From an uncultured Prevotellaceae bacterium (GTDB taxonomy: Bacteria; Bacteroidota; Bacteroidia; Bacteroidales; Bacteroidaceae): 64,000 nucleotides of DNA. The stretch lies in contig OMZE01000003.1 in NCBI GenBank assembly GCA_900315455.1, positions 1 through 64,000 on the forward strand, in the 5' to 3' direction. A model generated the notes under the pieces. That model ran no database searches and was not told where the DNA came from. It saw only the letters and a program-made list of their open reading frames with translations. A program made the position numbers and the translations under genes. Positions within the stretch are counted from its first letter, which is position 1. Each line of letters begins with the position of its first letter. This document shows positions 44,201-51,649 of this stretch, one piece after another.

Positions 44201-44538
44201 TCAATGCCAAGGGCAATGCCTTTGACTTGTCCGAAAGGGTTACCGTCAAGCCGACGGAGGCTTATTTCGTGGGAAAGACAACCGGCGCAGCGGCTACCTC
44301 CAGCCTCATCATCAGTTACGAGAATCCCGACGGCATATGGCTGCCCGTGACGACGGCCATGTTGGGTGATGCCGACAACGACGGACTCATCAACATAATG
44401 GATGTCACCGCTGTCATCAACTACATTCTGGGCAAGATGCCGTCGCCTTTCGACGTCATCAATGCCGATGCCAATGTCGACGGACTCGTCAACATCTCCG
44501 ACGTGACAGAAATCATCAACATCATCCTGGGGAAATAA
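41260..44538 (+). CDS. Secreted C10-family cysteine peptidase with C-terminal dockerin
   Basis: The 1092-residue protein has a signal peptide (1-21, VASAVA) and a Spi-type propeptide (about 22-130). The peptidase C10 domain (about 140-385) has catalytic Cys180 in TGCVATAMAQ and His325 in GGGHAFICDGYDG, as in streptopain and Prevotella interpain A. Several beta-sandwich domains follow. The last 56 residues are a type I dockerin with two calcium loops (GDADNDGLINIMD and ADANVDGLVNISD). Start choice: the second codon is also ATG; either is possible. The gene is a tandem paralogue of the next one, with near-identical DNA in the propeptide. No cohesin partner is seen here. Confidence 0.92.
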   Translation: MMKKQLFSILLYLLCVASAVANPVTPGQAQQKAKAFLVKRGMAASATLDLAYQGKQQAHQNGAPAKDACYYVFNNGHNEGFVIVAGDDCAEDVLGYVTEGSFDADNIPQNMQVWLNAYANQIAWAKNHMAAAQTNNDTEVARQVIAPMVKAHWDQGEPYNLKCPLYGAGGNSGERCVTGCVATAMAQVMYYHKWPRSYTTAIPAYTSNSVIGELAALPSVSFDWDNMSDCYSVNLNESQAKKNAVATLMRYCGQAVEMDYSPGGSGGYTNMIPTALSSYFGYENEASWIFRDDYTTLQWNNFIYNELLHARPVIYSADTSAGGGHAFICDGYDGHDMYHINWGWGGLCDGYFRLQALNPSAQGTGGSGDYGGYSLDQSAIIGISPTVVTDNMGSGDSDAPGIETVEFDFTDPYQGWEELEDQQVSYNYNSSRGFSSTYVWYWYHSIDASQGYDVGLGLFDGDVMKEKIVVNENYSGSSAQYYANAFSLNFGRNLSAGTYQIRGIDSPAGSDEWKPSASSDRRYLEVVIAEGKCTISIVNKEIVADLEVTGVEQVITQSGNPRQLRVHLHNNVNEEYNAPLYLLVDNKMVAKEGAFIPANDDDYVDFVFEAATGQHTIVVSTTQNSSGAIYNGKYTISNQVASPKLTVTKAELRNVAGGKQYGRLVEYAVTFKNNSSTDYDNQMTKWMYVKNTQGSFYGFIQSYDVFIAAGEEKTVTFTHELALGDVYWVWISDGKEERYCEEYNITVSPAFVSWTADGTRTAVAPASTIKVPEDAVAASFEDITNLAQTTIKPNTNANTLYYLAHNATVPSALNGKNVVKGYEASNIVLTGSSGFYVPQSFTASKISYTYKPTVGFDGKNGWQTITLPFGVQQVTSDGKAVDWYHGNETGNDKDFWVMRFTRVDGDKAMFADLDTWMPNEPYIIAVPGNRWGKDYAMTDKNLQFSASNVKVIQTLVCQMAGNGYDFIGSTGEKTVNNAYGLNAKGNAFDLSERVTVKPTEAYFVGKTTGAAATSSLIISYENPDGIWLPVTTAMLGDADNDGLINIMDVTAVINYILGKMPSPFDVINADANVDGLVNISDVTEIINIILGK

Positions 44539-44564
44539 TCATTACCTACAGAGACCTCCCGTTA

Positions 44565-44605
44565 AGAGAACTGTGTGCGAACTTTGTGCGCACACAGTTC
44601 TCTTT
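44565..44605 (+). terminator. Strong intrinsic terminator between the two C10 peptidase genes
   Basis: AGAGAACTGTGTGCG (44565-44579) pairs perfectly with CGCACACAGTTCTCT (44589-44603) around a 9-nt loop, followed by TTG and a T-rich stretch. It separates the first peptidase gene from the promoter of the second. Confidence 0.85.
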
Positions 44606-44627
44606 GTATGCTTTTTCCATGTGTTTT

Positions 44628-44659
44628 TTTGCTTTTATACTTGAAAAACACTACTTTTG
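44628..44659 (+). promoter_or_regulatory. Promoter of the second C10 peptidase gene
   Basis: TTTG (44628-44631), 20 bp, TACTTTTG (44652-44659) is a full match to the Bacteroidetes consensus. The ATG at 44714 lies 54 bp downstream. Confidence 0.8.
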
Positions 44660-44713
44660 CACATTATTCTTTCCATATAAACACAAAACCAAATAACTAT
44701 ATCTTATAACATC

Positions 44714-47700
44714 ATGAGAAAATCTTTACTGTCCTTTCTTTTGCTCATGCTGTGCGTGATTTGCGCCGTCGCCAATCCGGTGACGCCAGACCAGGCCCAG
44801 CAGAAGGCAAAGGCTTTCCTTGCAAAGAGAGGTATGGCAGCCAGCGCTACCCTCGACCTCGCCTATCAAGGAAAGCAGCAGGCCCACCAGAACGGGGCTC
44901 CTGCCAAGAACGCGTGTTACTATGTGTTCAACAACGGCCATAATGCCGGTTTCGTCATTGTAGCCGGCGACGACTGTGCTGAAGACGTGCTGGGCTATGC
45001 CACCAACGGCTCCTTCGATGCCGACAACATCCCCGAAAACATGCAGGCTTTCCTGCAAGGGTATGCCGAGGAGATTGCTGCCGTCAGGGCACTGGGGGCC
45101 AACAACGCTAACAATGGCGACGAGAACGTGGAGGTGGCACGCAAGGTGGTGGCTCCGCTCATCGAGACACATTGGAATCAGCATGACCCCTACAATCAGA
45201 TGTGTTTCAAGCCCAATGGCGTACAATGTGTTACAGGATGTGTAGCCACGGCTCTGGCTCAGGTGATGTACTACTACCAATGGCCCAAGAGCGCTACGAC
45301 GGAGATTCCCGCATATACTTCAACGTATGGCGATACCTTCGACGCACTTCCCTCAACGACGTTCAAATGGAATAAGATGAAACCCGTTTATGTGAATACG
45401 GGCAATGATGACGAAGAGGCCGAACAGGCAGTGGCGGAACTGATGTGGTATTGCGGACATGCCGTGACCATGAACTACAGCGCGGGCTCCTCGGGAGGAT
45501 ATGAGTCTTCGATTCCCAATGCACTGAAAAACTATTTCGGCTATCCGGGAAACCCCTCTTGGGAATTGCGCTCAGGATACACCACTGAGGAATGGGACGA
45601 ACTCATCTACAATGAACTGAAATACGGCAGACCGGTGCTCTATGGAGCAGATACCTCGGGGGGTAGCGGTCATGAGTTCATCTGCGACGGATACGACGGG
45701 CATGGCCTCTACCACATCAACTGGGGATGGGGAGGAGTCTCCGACGGATACTTCCGCCTGCAGGCACTACGCCCCTCAACACAAGGGACGGGTGGCAGCA
45801 GCGACTATGGAGGCTATTCTTTGGGTCATGATGCCATTATCGGTGTCTGCAACACTGAGATTGAAAGTAACAATAACAATGACCCGAACGATGACCCCGA
45901 AGAGGCAGGAAGTGTGTTGAGTACGGTTGATCTGCAAGTCACAGGCTCGACGACCGTTGACTACAATCCAAATTATTCTTGGGGATTGGGTGAGCCTTCA
46001 GCAAAATTCTCCTACACAATGTCGGGAGATGAGACTGAAGTGGAGTACTGCTTCGCTGTCTATCAAGGTGATGAACTCGTATCGAAAGGCGAGGTTACTT
46101 CCAAGTCAATGTCGGAAGGTGCTATTTACACTTCTTCCGGAAATTTATTCTGGGGCTTGGGAACAGATACGGAAACGGGCTTGTCTGATGGTACTTATCA
46201 GATAAAGGTTATAAACAGAGCAAAAGGCACTGAAGAATGGTTCCTCAACGATAACTCCGACCTTATCTATGTGGAAGTGGAAATCGCCAATGGAAAGGCT
46301 ACTTTCACCAACGTGAAGATAGATCCTCCTACACCCCCAGAACCCGTCAAGTCCATTGAGGTAACTAACATAGAGCAACGTTTCGATATTGCTGCAGATC
46401 TCACTCAAATCAGGGCATACGTGAGAAATACAGGCGAAGTAGACTACTCGAGTTCACTCGCTCTCTATTTAGATGACGTAAACATGGCTGAAGAGGGTGT
46501 CTATCTCCCAGTAGATGGTGAGGACTACGTTGACTTCTTCTTCTCTACCATTACAGGTAGTGTAGATCTGGAGATAAAAGATGCCAATGGTAGTGTCTTA
46601 TATACTAAAAATGGATTCGTCCTTAGTGAGGGGAGTCAACAAGAATCTTCTTTAACTATGGTGAAGGTGAAAATGAAAAATTTCAGCGATGACAAGTACA
46701 ACATGTACGGGTCGCTGCTCGATGGCACAGTAACTCTTAGAAATGATGGTTCCACTGACTTCGAGGGTAACCTTACCTTGAATGTATACGTGGTTTCCAA
46801 AGTAGATGAAGAAGGAAATCCTCAAAGTTATTCGCCAAAGAAACAATTGATACCATTCAGTATCAAGGCGGGTGAGGAAACAGACATATCTGTAACCTAC
46901 TCGGCAATGACAGTGGGTGACCAGTTCCAATATGAACTGATTGACCCGTCAGGCGAATTGTTGGACTACAATTTCTTTTGGAATTACACCAAAATCGTTC
47001 CCGGCGTAGTCTACTGGAAAGGCAATGGTGAGCGCTTCGCTGTGGCACCAGCGGCTGAAATGACTATACCCGACGATGCAGTCGCAATCAGCCTTGAAGA
47101 CCTGGGCGCAGACCTTTCTAACTATAGTATCACAATCCCTACTGCTAAATATCCTATTGTCTATGTGGCTCAAGGTGCCGAAACACCTGCGGCTTGGGAT
47201 AATGTAGTCAAGGGTGGTACGGCTACGCAAATCTCCCTCGATGACGATTACGACTTCTTCGTGCCCAAACGGTTCTTTGCAAAAGAAGTACGCTATTCAT
47301 GCCTTCCGGAGGTTGGCGCCGACGGAAGGGGTGGATGGCAGACCATCACATTGCCCTTCACCGTGGAGAAGGTGACCTCCGGCAACAAGGTGGTTGACTG
47401 GTATCATGGCAATGACACTGAGGAGAAAGACTTCTGGGTGAGGGAGTTCAAGAAGGTGGTAGGCAACACCGTGAAGTTTGCCGACGCTGAGGTTTGGGTG
47501 CCCAACGTGCCTTATATCTTCGCTGTACCGGGCGACCACTGGGGACCACAGTATGACCTGACAAACAAAGAAATGGATTTCAGTGCCACCAACGTGTGGG
47601 TGGAGAAATCCACCGTCTCGGCTGTGGTGAGCGACAACTATGAGTTCATCGGCATTTCCGGAGGAATGACACCGGGAACCGGCGGGTATGACGAGACAGC

Positions 47701-48028
47701 TGAGAGGATGGAGAATGCTTACGTGCTCAACGAAAAAGGAACTGCTTTTGTTAGTGGCTCGTCTACATGGCAAAAAAAGCACAACCTCTGCTACTTCACC
47801 ATCAGAGACCGGACCATCGACCCGCCTGCAAGGCTCAATATCGGCACCTTTGACGAGACCGACGGCATCTGCATGCCACAGGTGACGGCTACAGACGGAC
47901 AACAGGTGGATGTCTATACCATCGATGGCATGAAGGTGGCCACGGTGACAGTGAACGGCGGAATGGTCGACCTCGGCCGTCTGCCAAAGGGTGTGTATAT
48001 TGTTGAAGGAAAGAAAATAGTGAGATAG
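44714..48028 (+). CDS. Secreted C10-family cysteine peptidase with C-terminal sorting tail
   Basis: The 1104-residue protein has a signal peptide (1-20), Spi propeptide (about 21-128) and C10 peptidase domain with Cys176 in TGCVATALAQ and His320 in SGHEFICDGYDG. Beta-sandwich modules follow, then a C-terminal tail (VYTIDGMKV to GVYIVEGKKIVR) of the kind associated with type IX secretion. The propeptide and a segment near 47330-47530 are almost identical in DNA to the upstream paralogue, while about 45850-47300 is more AT-rich and unrelated, indicating mosaic origin. It lacks the dockerin of its neighbour. A small acidic protein gene starts 2 bp after its stop. Confidence 0.92.
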   Translation: MRKSLLSFLLLMLCVICAVANPVTPDQAQQKAKAFLAKRGMAASATLDLAYQGKQQAHQNGAPAKNACYYVFNNGHNAGFVIVAGDDCAEDVLGYATNGSFDADNIPENMQAFLQGYAEEIAAVRALGANNANNGDENVEVARKVVAPLIETHWNQHDPYNQMCFKPNGVQCVTGCVATALAQVMYYYQWPKSATTEIPAYTSTYGDTFDALPSTTFKWNKMKPVYVNTGNDDEEAEQAVAELMWYCGHAVTMNYSAGSSGGYESSIPNALKNYFGYPGNPSWELRSGYTTEEWDELIYNELKYGRPVLYGADTSGGSGHEFICDGYDGHGLYHINWGWGGVSDGYFRLQALRPSTQGTGGSSDYGGYSLGHDAIIGVCNTEIESNNNNDPNDDPEEAGSVLSTVDLQVTGSTTVDYNPNYSWGLGEPSAKFSYTMSGDETEVEYCFAVYQGDELVSKGEVTSKSMSEGAIYTSSGNLFWGLGTDTETGLSDGTYQIKVINRAKGTEEWFLNDNSDLIYVEVEIANGKATFTNVKIDPPTPPEPVKSIEVTNIEQRFDIAADLTQIRAYVRNTGEVDYSSSLALYLDDVNMAEEGVYLPVDGEDYVDFFFSTITGSVDLEIKDANGSVLYTKNGFVLSEGSQQESSLTMVKVKMKNFSDDKYNMYGSLLDGTVTLRNDGSTDFEGNLTLNVYVVSKVDEEGNPQSYSPKKQLIPFSIKAGEETDISVTYSAMTVGDQFQYELIDPSGELLDYNFFWNYTKIVPGVVYWKGNGERFAVAPAAEMTIPDDAVAISLEDLGADLSNYSITIPTAKYPIVYVAQGAETPAAWDNVVKGGTATQISLDDDYDFFVPKRFFAKEVRYSCLPEVGADGRGGWQTITLPFTVEKVTSGNKVVDWYHGNDTEEKDFWVREFKKVVGNTVKFADAEVWVPNVPYIFAVPGDHWGPQYDLTNKEMDFSATNVWVEKSTVSAVVSDNYEFIGISGGMTPGTGGYDETAERMENAYVLNEKGTAFVSGSSTWQKKHNLCYFTIRDRTIDPPARLNIGTFDETDGICMPQVTATDGQQVDVYTIDGMKVATVTVNGGMVDLGRLPKGVYIVEGKKIVR

Positions 48029-48030
48029 CC

Positions 48031-48216
48031 ATGAAAAAGAAATATCGTATACCGACAACAGAAATCATCGCACTCGATACCACAGAGGTGATGGTGCCCA
48101 ACAGTCAGTTCGACCCCGGTGTGGGAGGTGCCAACTCCTATGCCTTCGATGAAGAGGAAAACGAGGGATGGGGAGAATTCAACCCCGACAAACCGGAAAA
48201 CTATCTCTGGAACTGA
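48031..48216 (+). CDS. Small acidic protein coupled to the C10 peptidase
   Basis: The 61-residue protein begins with a basic, leader-like segment (MKKKYRIPTTEIIALDTTEV, 1-20). An acidic, Gly/Trp-rich tail follows (FDEEENEGWGEFNPDKPENY at about 39-58, ending LWN). There is no hydrophobic signal peptide or cysteine. The ATG is 2 bp past the peptidase stop, so translation is probably coupled, and a hairpin follows. Small proteins with a similar start and acidic end are common in Prevotella, but their role is not known to me. It could be a peptidase inhibitor, substrate or secreted peptide precursor; none of these is shown. Confidence 0.75.
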   Translation: MKKKYRIPTTEIIALDTTEVMVPNSQFDPGVGGANSYAFDEEENEGWGEFNPDKPENYLWN

Positions 48217-48240
48217 CATCATACTTCCTTCTTACCATAG

Positions 48241-48268
48241 CGACGGCCCGCCACACGGCGGGCCGTCG
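48241..48268 (+). terminator. Terminator-like hairpin after the peptidase/small-protein operon
   Basis: CGACGGCCCGCC (48241-48252) and GGCGGGCCGTCG (48257-48268) form a perfect 12-bp GC stem with loop ACAC. It lacks a U-tract. Confidence 0.65.
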
Positions 48269-48630
48269 TCGATACACATGGGATGTCCGTGAAAACCACA
48301 TCGGTACAACGGATCAAATATACACTATACACAAACATGATGAATCATGGCGCAAAGATAGTGCTTTCCCCGTATCCCCGCAATACCTAAAAATGGGGTA
48401 TTTCTACCATGCCAATAGAAGGTGGTTGACGTTTTTTCTTCTTTTTTTACTAAAAACAATATCATTTTCAGAAATAATGTGTAAATTTGCCACTACGTAA
48501 TTACTCAACTTTCGCAAGCAAAGGATATGGCCCCAACTCCCTTTTAACTTCCGTAGTTTGAGCGAATGCGACTGCTGGCTGATGAGCCATGCCAATATAC
48601 TTGAGTTCATTATCAACACATTCAGAAAAT
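48269..48630. other. Intergenic region upstream of the bPH-M48-NfeD-SPFH genes
   Basis: No gene is supported. A -7-like TAAATTTG lies at 48482-48489, 141 bp before the next ATG, without a clear -33 box. An ACTCCCTTTTAACT unit (48531-48550) is followed by TTGAGCGAATGCGA (48558-48571). The same pair occurs near 62430-62478. Confidence 0.5.
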
Positions 48631-49149
48631 ATGTCATTTATCAACAAAAACTTGATGGAAGGCGAACATGTGGTCTGCGAAGCAAAGTTCCACTACATGC
48701 TCTACTGGCTGCCCATACTGCTGGTCATCGTCGCACTGGCACTGCCTTTCATTCCCATCGGCGACGACACTCTGAAATACCGACTCATCTTCACGGGAAT
48801 ATTCCTGCTGCTCGCCGCACTCTGGGCCATTGTCATCAACAACGGCAAGCGATTTATCCTCACCAACAAACGCATCATCCTCAAAACTGGCATCATCCAG
48901 CGTAATTCCAACGAACTGATGCTGCGGAAGTGTGAGGGCATCAAGGTCACGCAAAGCATCATGGGACGACTGCTCAACTACGGAAATGTGGCGGTGACCA
49001 CGGGAGAAGTAGTCGACGTGTTCAAGTATATCTACAACCCCATGGCTTTCAGCACCAAGGTGAATGAGCAAATCGACAAAATCAGTACCGCCAGCGTGGC
49101 AACTGCCGAACCGAAACAGTCTACCGAACTTTCACAAGTGAAGGAATAA
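48631..49149 (+). CDS. Membrane protein with bacterial PH domain (bPH)
   Basis: The ATG at 48631 gives 172 residues; an upstream in-frame ATG at 48589 would add an unlikely leader. Two hydrophobic segments (about 22-43 and 50-70) form a hairpin in the membrane. They are followed by a bPH-type domain (about 70-150) with the typical RFILTNKRIILKTGIIQRNS and a conserved LRKCEGIKV. Such YdbT-like proteins are inner-membrane proteins of unknown function. The next gene, an M48 peptidase, starts 69 bp on. Confidence 0.85.
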   Translation: MSFINKNLMEGEHVVCEAKFHYMLYWLPILLVIVALALPFIPIGDDTLKYRLIFTGIFLLLAALWAIVINNGKRFILTNKRIILKTGIIQRNSNELMLRKCEGIKVTQSIMGRLLNYGNVAVTTGEVVDVFKYIYNPMAFSTKVNEQIDKISTASVATAEPKQSTELSQVKE

Positions 49150-49218
49150 CTCCCTTCAACTCCCTTTTAATTCCTGATCAATAAGCGAAAACATTTAACC
49201 AAATAATCGTTTAACAAT

Positions 49219-50097
49219 ATGAAGACAAGAAAATACATATCACTGCTGATTGTGACACTTATCCTCGTCGCGTGCGGTACATCAAGGATAGTGCCTGTGA
49301 CTGGCCGTAGGCAGAAAGTCTATAGCAACAACACCGAAATCCTTACCTCAAGTTTCTCAGAGTACAAGAAATTCGTATCTACGGCAAAACTCTCCACTGA
49401 TGCCACAAAGACCGCCATGGTGAAACGGGTGGGACAGAGACTGGCAACGGCAGTGGAGACCTATCTGCGTAACAACGGATATGCCGACGAGGTGCAGAAC
49501 TACAACTGGGAATTCAACCTCGTACAGGAAAACCAGGTCAATGCCTTCTGTATGCCCGGAGGAAAAATCGTCGTGTATGAAGGATTGCTGCCCGTCACCC
49601 AGACAGAGGCGGCCCTCGCCATCGTGCTCGGACATGAGATAGCACATGCCGTGGCTTACCATTCCTCGGAACAATACCAGAAACAAGCCAATCAACAGGC
49701 TATCGGACAGGTGGCTGGCGCCGTGCTCCAGGGGGTAGGCATGGGTACCAATACGGCTTCCACACTCGCTACGCTCTATGGACTGGGCTCGCAGATGGCA
49801 ACACTGAAGTATTCAAGAGACAATGAGACGGAAGCCGACCATATCGGACTCATCTTCGCCGCCATGGCTGGATACGACCCCAACGAGGCGGTCACCTTCT
49901 GGCAGCGTATGGCAGCATCGAGTGGAGGCAGTTCCACACCGGCATTCCTCAGCACACACCCCACCGACGCTCAGCGCATCGCCTACATCCAGAAGGTGCT
50001 GCCCGAGGCTCTTAGATACTACAACGGCACCGGCACGACTACTACAAGCGGGAAAGCCAAAACTCCTAAGACAACAAAAACCATCCGTATAAAATGA
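49219..50097 (+). CDS. M48-family metallopeptidase lipoprotein
   Basis: The 292-residue protein has a lipobox LVAC (Cys19). The zinc site HEIAH (139-143) has a third ligand in NETEADHIG, as in BepA/LoiP-type periplasmic M48 peptidases that process outer-membrane proteins. It carries NAFCMPGGKIVVYEGLL, typical of the family. Its stop overlaps the start of the NfeD gene by 4 bp (ATGA), so the two are coupled. Confidence 0.93.
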   Translation: MKTRKYISLLIVTLILVACGTSRIVPVTGRRQKVYSNNTEILTSSFSEYKKFVSTAKLSTDATKTAMVKRVGQRLATAVETYLRNNGYADEVQNYNWEFNLVQENQVNAFCMPGGKIVVYEGLLPVTQTEAALAIVLGHEIAHAVAYHSSEQYQKQANQQAIGQVAGAVLQGVGMGTNTASTLATLYGLGSQMATLKYSRDNETEADHIGLIFAAMAGYDPNEAVTFWQRMAASSGGSSTPAFLSTHPTDAQRIAYIQKVLPEALRYYNGTGTTTTSGKAKTPKTTKTIRIK

Positions 50098-50549
50098 TCG
50101 ACTATCTTTTACAAAACGTATGGCTGTTATGGATACTGATATCCGTGATTTGCCTCATCCTGGAACTGGGCTCCGGCGACCTCTTCATCCTGTGCTTTGC
50201 CATAGGGGCATTGGGGGCTTCGCTCACTGCCGCACTCGGTATGGGAGTTATCCCACAACTCATCGCAATGGCCATATGCTCTCTCCTGAGTATCTACTTC
50301 ATACGTCCAGTGGCACTGAGATATCTGCATCGCAACGATGAAGACCGCGTGAGTAATGCCGACGCTCTGCTCGGGCGCACGGGAAAGGTGTCGCAGACCA
50401 TCGAAGAGAATGGTTATGGAAGGGTGGCCATCGACGGCGACGACTGGAAAGCCGTGGCTGCCGGCGGACAACGCATAGAAAAAGGTGTAAAGGTGAAGGT
50501 GATAGACCGCGATAGCATCATCATCACCGTGGAAAAAGTGGAAAACTAA
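50094..50549 (+). CDS. NfeD-family membrane protein
   Basis: The 151-residue protein has two or three membrane segments (about 8-75) and a C-terminal OB-fold (about 85-150; LLGRTGKVSQTIEENGYGRV). This is the short NfeD type without the serine-protease domain. NfeD proteins work with SPFH proteins in membrane microdomains, and the SPFH gene follows after 12 bp. Its start overlaps the M48 stop. Confidence 0.9.
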   Translation: MIDYLLQNVWLLWILISVICLILELGSGDLFILCFAIGALGASLTAALGMGVIPQLIAMAICSLLSIYFIRPVALRYLHRNDEDRVSNADALLGRTGKVSQTIEENGYGRVAIDGDDWKAVAAGGQRIEKGVKVKVIDRDSIIITVEKVEN

Positions 50550-50561
50550 AAAATCATTATC

Positions 50562-51515
50562 ATGTCAACATCAGTTATCGTTTTGATAGCAATCATCGTG
50601 TTGCTCATCATCCTGGCCAAGAAAACACTGGTCATCATACCACAGTCGGAAACAAAAATCATCGAGCGACTGGGAAAATACCATGCCACGCTGAAACCGG
50701 GTATCAATATCATTATCCCGTTCATCGACACAGCAAAGAGTATCATCACCTTGAACAGGGGTAGGTATTCCTATTCCAACCAGATCGACCTCAGGGAGCA
50801 GGTCTACGACTTCGATAAGCAGAACGTGATTACAAAAGATAATATCCAGATGCAAATCAACGCGCTGCTCTATTTCCAAATCGTCGACCCGTTCAAGGCG
50901 GTCTACGAAATCAACAACCTGCCCAATGCCATAGAGAAACTCACGCAAACCACACTGCGTAATATCATCGGCGAAATGGAACTCGACCAGACGCTTACCT
51001 CACGCGATACAGTGAATACTAAACTTCGCGCCGTGCTCGACGACGCCACCAACAAATGGGGCATCAAGGTGAACCGCGTGGAACTGCAAGACATCACACC
51101 TCCGCAGAGCGTGCTCCAGGCCATGGAGAAGCAGATGCAGGCCGAGCGTAACAAACGTGCCGTCATCCTCACCAGTGAGGGACAGAAACAGTCGCAGATT
51201 CTGCAGTCAGAGGGCGAAAAGGCCGCTACCATCAACCGCGCTGAGGCACAGAAACAGCAGGCCATCCTCGAGGCTGAAGGTGTAGCAACGGCACGCATCA
51301 GAAAGGCTGAGGCTGAGGCTATCGCCATAGAGAAAATCACAGAGGCCGTGGGCAACTCCACCAACCCTGCCAACTACCTCCTCGCACAGAAATACATCCA
51401 GATGATGGAGGAATTGGCTACCGGACAACAGGCTAAGACCGTCTATCTGCCATACGAGGCCACCAACCTCCTTGGCAGCCTCGGAGGCATCAAAGACCTC
51501 TTCAAACAGGAATAA
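50562..51515 (+). CDS. SPFH (stomatin/band 7) membrane protein
   Basis: The 317-residue protein has an N-terminal membrane anchor (about 2-22) and an SPFH domain (about 25-190; SETKIIERLGKYHATLKPGI). A coiled-coil rich in Ala/Glu/Lys repeats follows (about 190-265; EGEKAATINRAEAQKQQAIL). The C-terminus is ordinary. It resembles QmcA/slipin proteins, which form rings with membrane proteases. Pairing with NfeD and an M48 peptidase suggests a membrane quality-control role, by inference. Confidence 0.93.
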   Translation: MSTSVIVLIAIIVLLIILAKKTLVIIPQSETKIIERLGKYHATLKPGINIIIPFIDTAKSIITLNRGRYSYSNQIDLREQVYDFDKQNVITKDNIQMQINALLYFQIVDPFKAVYEINNLPNAIEKLTQTTLRNIIGEMELDQTLTSRDTVNTKLRAVLDDATNKWGIKVNRVELQDITPPQSVLQAMEKQMQAERNKRAVILTSEGQKQSQILQSEGEKAATINRAEAQKQQAILEAEGVATARIRKAEAEAIAIEKITEAVGNSTNPANYLLAQKYIQMMEELATGQQAKTVYLPYEATNLLGSLGGIKDLFKQE

Positions 51516-51543
51516 TCAAGGAAATCGTAGTGAAAGTTAATAA

Positions 51544-51569
51544 GGAGTTAAAGGAATCCCTTTAACTCC
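51544..51569 (+). terminator. Intrinsic terminator after the SPFH gene
   Basis: GGAGTTAAAGG (51544-51554) and CCTTTAACTCC (51559-51569) form a perfect 11-bp stem with loop AATC, followed by CTTTTG. The right arm is one copy of the ACTCCCTTTTA-type repeat, so here a repeat copy doubles as half of a terminator. Confidence 0.7.
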
Positions 51570-51613
51570 CTTTTGCTGCATTTTAAGATTCATCCCCATG
51601 AGATAAAGAATAT

Positions 51614-51643
51614 TTTTCAATCTTCAATCTTCAATTTTCAATC
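51614..51643 (+). repeat. TTCAATC-type heptamer repeat before the epimerase-like gene
   Basis: TTTTTCAATC, TTCAATC, TTCAATT and TTCAATC follow one another and end 6 bp before the ATG at 51650. Confidence 0.7.
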
Positions 51644-51649
51644 TGAAAA

